Origin: Anomaloglossus baeobatrachus
Taxonomy: Eukaryota > Chordata > Amphibia > Anura > Aromobatidae
NCBI RefSeq assembly: GCF_048569485.1
Contig: NC_134357.1
Location: 335,224,742 to 335,288,741, forward strand
Direction: 5' to 3'
DNA length: 64,000 nt
Part shown: positions 56,581-64,000 of the stretch, piece after piece
Numbering within the stretch: position 1 is the stretch's first letter
Layout of the letters: the number at the start of each line of letters is the position of its first letter
Translations under genes and position numbers: made by a program
Notes under the pieces: model-generated
Told to the model about the DNA's origin: nothing
The model's database searches: none
Seen by the model: only the letters and a program-made list of their open reading frames with translations

Positions 56581-57428
56581 ATGATGTGAGGTCAATGTGC
56601 AGATCATATTTCATAATTGAGGAAGGTGTGGTGGGTATAATTTATAAGGGAGGGCAGTGTGTAGTTTATTAGGGGCAGTGTGACAGTCACAGTATATAAG
56701 TGGGGACGGTGTGGTGGGAATATTTTATACTCATGCTATGTTTTGATGTGCCCGTGGTGATCCCCATTGGGGGGGGTTAGTGCCCTTCGTTTCTCATTGA
56801 TACTTTTTCAAGTGTTTTACAGAGTAGATCTGCCTTAAACAGATGTCGTGTGCGAAAACTCAGTGTTACATTGTCATTAAGGGGCGCGACCACTTAAAGT
56901 GCCTAGGGCAGCATGAAGGCAAAATACAGCCCTGGCAACACGGGCAAATCGCTGCCCGTGGCGCACAACATCGCTATCACCCCGTCACACGGACTTACTC
57001 TCCCTGCGACGTCGCTCTGGCCGGCGATCTGCCTCCTTTCTAAGGGGGCGGTTCGTGCGGCGTCACAGCGACGTCACATGGCAGCCGTCCAATAGCAGAG
57101 GAGGGGCGGAGATGAGCGGCCGGAACATGCCACCCACCTCCTTCCTTCCTCATTGCCGGTGGACGCAGGTAAGGTGAGGTTCCTCGTTCCTGCGCTGTCA
57201 CACATAGCGATGTGTGCTGCCGCAGGAACGGCGAACAACATCGTACCTGCAGCAGCAACAATATTAAGGAAATGAACGACGTGTTAACAACCAACGATTT
57301 TTCACGTTTTTGTGCTCGATCGTCGCTCATTGGTGTCACACGCTGCAATGTCGCTAACGGTGCCGGATGTGTGTCAGTAACAACGTGACCCCGACGATAT
57401 ATCGTTAGCGAGCGTGCAAAGCACCCTT

Positions 57429-59439
57429 TACACTTTAAAGTAAATTCAGATTTACTGAATACAGATTTCACAGGTTTTATCCAGAAATTGACAGTGAAAG
57501 ATCAGCCCAGGAGCAGAAAGAAACAAATTTCTCCTATAAGATAATGAAGTTGCTTATTTTATGTGTATTATTGATATATGAAATAAATATTAAAACTCTT
57601 TAACATCCATCATAGCAAAAAGTTCCCCTTGATCTTACAGACCTGTAGCAGACAGGACAATGGTTGAGAAAACATAGGAACCTGAAGAATTGGTTGTATT
57701 ACATGTATATGATTACATTGTGTATTTCTATTATGCAGGCACAGACCCTAATTTGGGGAATTGTGGGAATTCTCTATTTTTTTTCCAGGTTTAATTGATT
57801 ATGATTATTTTTACATTTGTTCTTTGATCTTCTGTTCTTTTGGAGAGCAATAGCCACTATTGCCCTCATTTGTGCAAACATAGCACACCAAACTAAACTT
57901 AGATATCTATACAAACAAAAACGGTTTGCAGTGATTACACAACCCATGATTAAAGCATGGTAAAACAAGGAGTTTAAAGAAATGAACCTAACTTTTAAGT
58001 ATCCACACATTTGTAGAGTCAATGGTATATTATTTAGCGTGACTCAAAAAGGATGGTGTAAAATGATAGCCTCGGTATTCATAACTGAGAGAACATACCC
58101 CAAATCCATTAACATAGGAAGACCCACCATGTATCCTACTTTTATCTATACACTACAAATGTTCAGAGTGATTTCCATTGGTGACAGGGCAGAGGTGTAG
58201 GCCGTAGTCTAGTGCAATCCAGACACTTGGCAGCATATCCTGGGATATTGTCATTTTGATCTTGTGGCTGGGGGCCGATACAATAAGTCCTTGATGTAGT
58301 CCACAGAAAGAAATCACATGACTGCACTATTGCAGATGCTTCCTTTTCCATTAACTCTGCCATCCCCCAAACTCAATGTGAATTTGCCCTAATTCCCTTA
58401 AATAAACATGTAACACATTTCTTGGATAAATTGGCCAAATCAGTCCTTTAATATAGAAAAATAACATTAATAAATAATTATTAAAGTGAGGGAGGTTCTT
58501 GGCGCTCCAAAATCTAGTGGATACCCATATAATAATTAATAAATTATCCAGCATTGTCCCCAGTCGCGACCACAGACTCGGGGGCACATTTGTTTCCAGA
58601 AAACCTTTTCCCTAACACCAACTCCCAGGGGACCCCACCCTGGAGAGACCCAAAGTCCGCCAGGTAATTACCAATCCATATGATAAAAGAGGGGATTACC
58701 ATCCATCCGATGTTCAACCCCCCACCACAACTTTTTCCACCAAATTCAAGAACCCACCTCATGACCACTCGATGAAATGACCCGAAACAGTACAATTACA
58801 AACCTAATCTCCTGCTACTTCACATACCATATTAAACATATGGCGGGAGGGCGGGACCCTTCCTGATGCTGCCTACGTGCCGCTATGGCAGCCCTCACCC
58901 CTTACCTAATCATATATATACAGCACCTCTAATCAAATTCAATCACCCCCTTTTGCCTTTTTATCTATGTCTTTAAACTTTTGACCCCCACAGAAGCCCG
59001 CTCTTTCGCCTATACTCCGATTAAACCCTAGTTGCCCTGGAAAGATGAGTCATGGGGTCACAATGCCTATGGTTCTGCTAAGGCTATATTTAGCCTAGTT
59101 AATAGGTCTGGCGATCATGGAGGCTGGTGTATCATGGGTCCCTCAACCTGAGACAACTCATCAGTGAGTCAGTGGAGTTCATATCTGAGGATTTATCAGA
59201 TGCCTGGACATCACTGGACTACCGGCTAAATAGCTGACTTGTCACCAATGGAAATCTTTGAACATCTGCAGTGAATAGATAACATGGATAGATTGTGTGT
59301 TTTCATATTAATAAATGTGTTATGTTCTCTTGGTTATGAATACTGAGGCAGTTTCACTTATGCAATGCTGCCGCCTCTCACATCTTATCAATATAATATT
59401 TTCTCTGTATGATAAAGTCATTGATTCATTTTCCTTTAG
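57429..59439. other. Intronic sequence, unassigned
   Basis: No gene or clear element ends were found. The part 58380-58960 is AC-rich and could be an old retroelement tail, but no domain is visible. Confidence 0.5.
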
Positions 59440-59544
59440 TGGCAACTGGGAACACAGCACAAGAACGGCTTCAAGGTGGGGATGAAGCTAGAGGGAATCG
59501 ACCCGCAGCATCCATCCATGTATTTTATCCTCACTGTGGCTGAG
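59440..59544 (+). CDS. l3mbtl1: l3mbtl1 exon, MBT repeat 1 core
   Basis: Acceptor TTTTCCTTTAG and donor GTGAGA bound 105 bp, exactly 35 codons in phase 0. Encodes HKNGFKVGMKLEG and IDPQHPSMYFILTVAE, nearly identical to human L3MBTL1 and distinct from L3MBTL3 and L3MBTL4 at QHPSMYFI. Confidence 0.97.
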
Positions 59545-59965
59545 GTGAGATGGACATACAATGGTAAAAAAAAAAAAAAAGTCAAACTTAAAATGTTCTA
59601 ATATCAAATTAAACGGTTCTAAAAGTTTTTCAGAGACCGCCATTCTTGACCACGGGCTGAATCTAGTTTTGGGACGTTCTCACTGCTAGGTGATCTAGTG
59701 ATACTGAACCTCTTTATCCAGGTGCGGACAGAAACAGAAGAGGCCCCTGTGCAAGAATGGGGTATGGGACTTCTGCAGTCTAATCGCTCATCATAATGCA
59801 CAATACCACCTGCCTTGCAGGTAGTAGTAGGTCCCATCACCTTCCAGGCGCCTGTTCAATAGCACAAGTTGCACCAATGGTATGTCCAACCAGTTCCTTA
59901 TCTACAATAAGAGGTGTTTGGTCATCTGGCCATTTCACCATTAGATGTCATATACGATTACATAG

Positions 59966-60421
59966 TTTAAAGCACCAGTCCAGCATTTTTTTTCCTTTAG
60001 CACTAGAGTGGTGCTTCTAATAAGTTCCCTGCCCCCCAGTCTTATACTCACCCTCCAACATCTTCATCTGTTATCAGCACTGCTACCATTTGTTGTCTTC
60101 TCCAGTTTGAGACCTGCTATCAGCTCCAGTTTTTCATGGAGCATGCCGGAGGTCACAACTCAATAGAAGCCTAAGATAGTCTCATTGTGGACTTGTTCTG
60201 GCTCTTATAAACTTGTAGTGAGAGAGAGATCGTGACGTAACTTCTGACTTCTGGCCAGTCTGAGGTTACGTGAAACAAGATGACACTGCGGGACTGGAGC
60301 AACACCAAATAAAGGTGAAAACGCAAGAGGGTGAGTATAAGAATAGTGGCTGGTTCCGTAGCTTAAAAACACCACTCCGGCTCTGAAAAACAAAACTCTG
60401 AAGTGGTGCTTCAGGTTCTCC
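59966..60421. mobile_element. MITE ('AGCACCAGTCCAGC' type)
   Basis: Left AAAGCACCAGTCCAGCATT roughly mirrors right CTCTGAAGTGGTGCTTC. Internal CTTATACTCACCCTCCAACA pairs with GAGGGTGAGTATAAG. Related to 21368-22304. Confidence 0.7.
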
Positions 60422-60729
60422 ATTCTGGCGATTGGTGGTGGATACAGATGAGAAAACCCGAACTGTAAAATTTGAAGCTCGTAAAGAACATGGACTTTTA
60501 AAAAAACCTCAATGTTGAGGTTTGGGTGCTAAACGCATGATAACCACTCAATCAAGCATTGGGCTGCTCGGGAACGCTCGGTCCAATCCAGGTCCTGAAC
60601 AGAACTTTATCTAAAGTTTGGCTGTACCCAGAGAACCTGAACTTCCATGGGTTAGCTCATCTCTCCTGGTGGATTTTTTAAATATTGACCATTAATTTGT
60701 ATATTTTTTTCTGAATTTTTATGCTTTAG

Positions 60730-60865
60730 GTTTGTGGGTTCCGAATAAGAGTTCACTTTGATGGATATTCAGAGTGCCATGATTTCTGGGTGAACGCAGA
60801 TTCACCTGATATTCACCCTGCCGCCTGGTGTGAAAGGACTGGACACAAATTACAGCCCCCAAAAG
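60730..60865 (+). CDS. l3mbtl1: l3mbtl1 exon, end of MBT repeat 1
   Basis: 136 bp after TTTATGCTTTAG, ending at donor GTCATG (a weaker donor). It leaves in phase 1. Encodes VHFDGYSECHDFWVNADSPD and TGHKLQPPKG. The IHPAAWCE stretch is the usual 'DIHP.GW' MBT closing motif, with Ala instead of Gly. Confidence 0.97.
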
Positions 60866-62617
60866 GTCATGATAAAAAAATGTTTTTACTCTGTTTGACA
60901 ATTGTTTTATTTATTGTTTTTTTTTCACTTGTGATCTAGAATTTATTCCATACAATCTCTTAAAGTGTCTTGTTGCTATCATGACAATACACCGTTTTAT
61001 GTTGTCTTCGTCTCTTCCTTCACAAAAACAACTGCTGAGTGAAAGCCAGAACAAATCATGTTGCTCTGGAACATCCCTCTTCTCCGACAATCCTACACCC
61101 TTTCCCACTGTTGTGCTTCCAGTTTTTCCCCTTTCTTACTCCAGATCCTTCTTTTGCCTGATGCCCAATGTGCCTAATGTCTTTCTCCAGCCATCCTTTA
61201 TGTGAGATCATTTCTTTTCTACCTTTTTGTTGTACTTTATATTTACTCCCTAGCTTTCTTTGTCCAATACCATAATTTCTGTTGACCACAAACTCATCAC
61301 TCCGTTCTATACAGTTTCCTCCTTAACCACTTTTATAAGTGTCAGACCACTCCTATTTTGGTGTAGGCACCTATCTTTCCACAGGTCTTTCTGTGGTAAA
61401 TCAATTCTCTTAGGGTATATTCACAAGGTTCTTGATGCGTTATTTGTGTGACTTGCACGCTAAAATCTACATCATGTAAACGCTACAAATCTTCTTGCAA
61501 CAAGCTTCTCATTCCTGTGACAGAGAACAAACGTCTGTAATACACGTTGCATCTTTTTTTTAGTGCCTTTTTTAATGTATGTTGGAAATGCATGTGTAAT
61601 GCTCTCAGGGCAAGCATGGGGATAGTGGGTCCACTGGACTGAAAGTACTGATCACTGGCCTGGAGGAGCAAACTGAATCTGTTACTGAGTCTTTACTAAA
61701 GCCACTGGATGTAGTGATAGGTACACACGCTGGTAGGCAGCCGACAGAGGGTAGCCCCAGGGGATCAGTGGTACCTCGGCAGTTGGTACCACAGATACAA
61801 ACAGTCTATGGTTGTAGGAACAGCTGCAGCAGCCGGTGTTGTGGATTTGACCAGGATAAATGGATGGATGCAGTAGCAATGTAGATACTTGCAGAAGGAG
61901 ATATCATCAGATATCATGGTAGGTGGCAAGCGTGGATAGTTGCAGCAGCAACAGTGGACTGGTAATGCATTGAAACAAAGACAGCATTGTGCACAGTGAC
62001 AGCAGCAGCACTGAGGACCTAAGAACTAGCAACATATAGAACCTGCTGCCAAGGAACGTTCCTAAAGGTGCATTAAATACTTGATGCCTTTCAGCCGAGC
62101 TGAGAGGCACTTCCTGGTCAGGCCGTACTGGCCCTTTAAGAAAATGAGGTGTCCGCGCATGAACCCTATGGGCATTCCCAGAAGACCTGTGCAGCATGCG
62201 CAGGCCCTGGGAGACAGCAGTATGGACCAGGGATGGGGCAACCACCGATGGGCCACCGGTAGGGTGGGATTGCATTTTCTGTGTGTAAATCACAGCTATA
62301 TGTGTTTTTACTCATCTTCTTCGTACTTTTTAATGGAATTTTTTTTGCAAGACATTTGCAGTGAAAACATGTCAAAAACACACCCTATTGCTACAAACCA
62401 TATTTTAATTAAAAATGCACCAAAAGACAAGCATAAAAAGTGTGAAAAACTACATCAAGACAGAGTTATGTGCTCTTATAAAACATTCCATGTGCCTTTT
62501 ACAAGCATTTTTATAGGTAGATTTTTCCGCCAGAAATAATCTATGGCAAATATCCCGTAAGAGCTATTTTAACTTTTTTTTTTAACGTTTCCTATTAATC
62601 TTTTTTTTTCTTTGTAG
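60866..62617. other. l3mbtl1 intron, unassigned
   Basis: No recognisable element boundaries. The GC-richer stretch 62000-62260 may be an interspersed repeat of unknown type. Confidence 0.5.
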
Positions 62618-62709
62618 GATACAAAGATGAAGACTTCAGTTGGACTCATTACCTGAGATTAACAAAAGCTCATGTGGCTCCTAAACACTTATTTATAACT
62701 CCAAAAATT
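62618..62709 (+). CDS. l3mbtl1: l3mbtl1 exon, start of MBT repeat 2
   Basis: Acceptor TTTTTTTTCTTTGTAG and donor GTGAGT enclose 92 bp, phase 1 to phase 0. Encodes YKDEDFSWTHYLRLTKAHVA and PKHLFITPK, matching human 'FSWSQYLRSTRAQAAPKHLF'. Confidence 0.97.
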
Positions 62710-63167
62710 GTGAGTTCTGCTCCTAAATTATGATATCAGCATACAGTAGTCATTTTCCTTGTAGGTCAGACCCCCACCTTTCATACATTTATGGCATTTC
62801 CTGTGGATACTCTATAAATGTCTGGCAATACATCTTTATGGATTCTTATGGCTTGATTTTACATTCTACATTTTTTACAAATTGTATACCATCTCACCCT
62901 ATCATAGAAAATACTGTACATTACACTTTAGATGTTTTAGACACATGAAAACAATACATGACATATTATCCACAGTTTGCTATTTATAAATGGTTTCCCT
63001 AATATATATTATCACCTTCCCTAGAAAGTACAGATATATGATTGATACATGTTAAAGCTCAGCCATTATATCCCCTTTGCATTAACTAACATTCAAAAGT
63101 TGGTGTGCTGTTGCTAGTAATTGTCTAAGAATGTTTTGTTTGTTTTTTATTTCTTTTTTTCTAATAG

Positions 63168-63320
<153 letters not shown>

Positions 63321-63419
63321 TAGGAATTATTATTGATAGCCAAGCCTAGATAGGCAGTTAAGCAGTAATATGCCTTACTCCTGAAGGCCCTTTTCGAGTA
63401 GCACTCCAGCAAAATATCA

Positions 63420-64000
63420 TAGTTCATAGTATCATAGTTTTTAAGGTTGAAGGGAGACTCTAAGTCCATCTAGTTCAACCCGTAGCCTAACATGTTGATC
63501 CAGAGGAAGGCAAAAAAAACCCAATGTGGCAAACAAGTTCCAATGGGGAAAAAATTTCCTTCCTGACTCCACATCCGGCAATCAGACTAGTTCCCTGGAT
63601 CAATACCCTGTCATAAAATCTAATATACATAACTGGTAATATTACATTTTTCAAGAAAGGCATCCAGGCTCTGCTTAAATGTTAGTAGTGAATCACTCAT
63701 TACAACATCATGCGGCAGAGCGTTCCATAGTCTCACTGCTCGTACAGTAAAGAATCCTCGGCTGTGATTATGATTAAACCTTCTTTCCTCAAGACGTAGC
63801 GGATGCCCCCGTGTTCCAGTCGCAGGCCTAGGTGTAAAAAGATCTTTGGAAAGGTCTCTGTACTGTCCCCTCATATATTTATACATTGTGATTAGATCCC
63901 CCCTAAGCCTTCGTTTTTCCAAACTAAATAACCCCAAGTTTAATAACCTGTCTTGGTATTGCAGCCCACCCATTCCTCTAATAATCTTGGTGGCTCTTCT
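63420..64000 (-). mobile_element. CR1-like LINE, 3' end, running off the right edge
   Basis: On the minus strand the C-terminal ORF2 region reads NLGLFSLEKRRLRGDLITMY, then TRGHPLRLEERRFNHN and VRLWNALPHDVV, a typical CR1/L2 tail. The frame is open for 117 codons to a stop at about 63620. The 3' end near 63420 carries TATCATAG repeats. It is younger looking than the copy at 23396-26235. Confidence 0.88.

Larger units (their letters stand above)
53559..56934. mobile_element. Non-autonomous hAT element, 3.4 kb, with two minisatellites
   Basis: Ends CAGGGCCGTATTTACC and AAAATACAGCCCTG are inverted. Flanks GCGACACG (53551-53558) and GCAACACG (56935-56942) are an 8-bp target duplication with one difference, the hAT size. 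The subterminal parts GTGCCTGGGGCGGCAG and GTGCCTAGGGCAGCATG also mirror one another in direct order. No transposase. Most of the interior is tandem repeat. Confidence 0.9.
53494..57428. mobile_element. MITE, GTGTAAAG family, split by a hAT element
   Basis: The left piece 53494-53558 (AAGGGTACTTTACACGCTGC) and the right piece 56943-57428 (ending GTGCAAAGCACCCTT) together form a normal family copy of about 550 bp with TA flanks. The hAT element sits between them. Confidence 0.92.

Noticed and set aside
55335-56672. Overlapping frames of up to 413 aa on both strands (HAWDIVRRGQ-type repeats)
   Set aside because: The 30-bp unit is a multiple of three without stops, so every frame stays open; there is no start context or unique sequence.

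Overview
This window reads as nuclear DNA of a vertebrate, most likely an anuran amphibian with a large, repeat-rich genome. It holds one recognisable host gene, l3mbtl1 (the MBT-repeat chromatin reader, plus strand), whose exons have clear splice sites and consistent phases. Almost everything else is transposable elements: hAT, Tc1/mariner, Tigger-like, PIF/Harbinger-like and piggyBac-like DNA elements, CR1-, L1- and probably Penelope-like retroelements, and a young Ty3/Gypsy-like LTR family. The species call is an inference from this repeat spectrum.

Layout. 1-4060: a hAT element on the minus strand, with a broken BED-finger transposase and a 195-bp tandem array in its 5' region. 4061-7650: a solo LTR, a Penelope-like remnant holding a MITE, then low-information sequence. 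7700-8220: a 65-bp tandem array in which each unit carries a CTCF-like core. 8430-15380: a cluster of Tc1 elements in TA-rich DNA. One has an uninterrupted 345-aa DD34E transposase, one has an inverted segment, and one is split by a 2.76-kb palindromic element. 15396-26240: nested MITEs and solo LTRs, and a CR1-type LINE cut into pieces by later insertions. 26492-30886: an LTR retrotransposon with similar LTRs whose only long internal ORF encodes a cold-shock-domain protein. 31000-35660: decayed repeats and MITEs.

The host gene runs from about 35661 (candidate 5' exons) to the right edge. Secure exons begin at 47199. The window encodes the Cys-rich N-terminal region, MBT repeat 1, and MBT repeat 2 up to its methyl-lysine pocket. 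The remaining MBT repeats and the C-terminus lie to the right of the window. Its introns hold an almost perfect 398-bp-arm hairpin (40830-41797), a Tc1 remnant with a nested MITE, a solo LTR, a foldback element, and a 3.4-kb non-autonomous hAT carrying two minisatellites, itself inserted in a MITE (53494-57428).

The features most worth a second look are the cold-shock ORF inside the LTR element, the CTCF-like tandem array, the intact Tc1 transposase, the repeated pairing of hAT-type ends with expanded minisatellites, the very large palindromes, and hammerhead-ribozyme-like boxes in several foldback elements. All identifications were made by reading the sequence; no database search was run.
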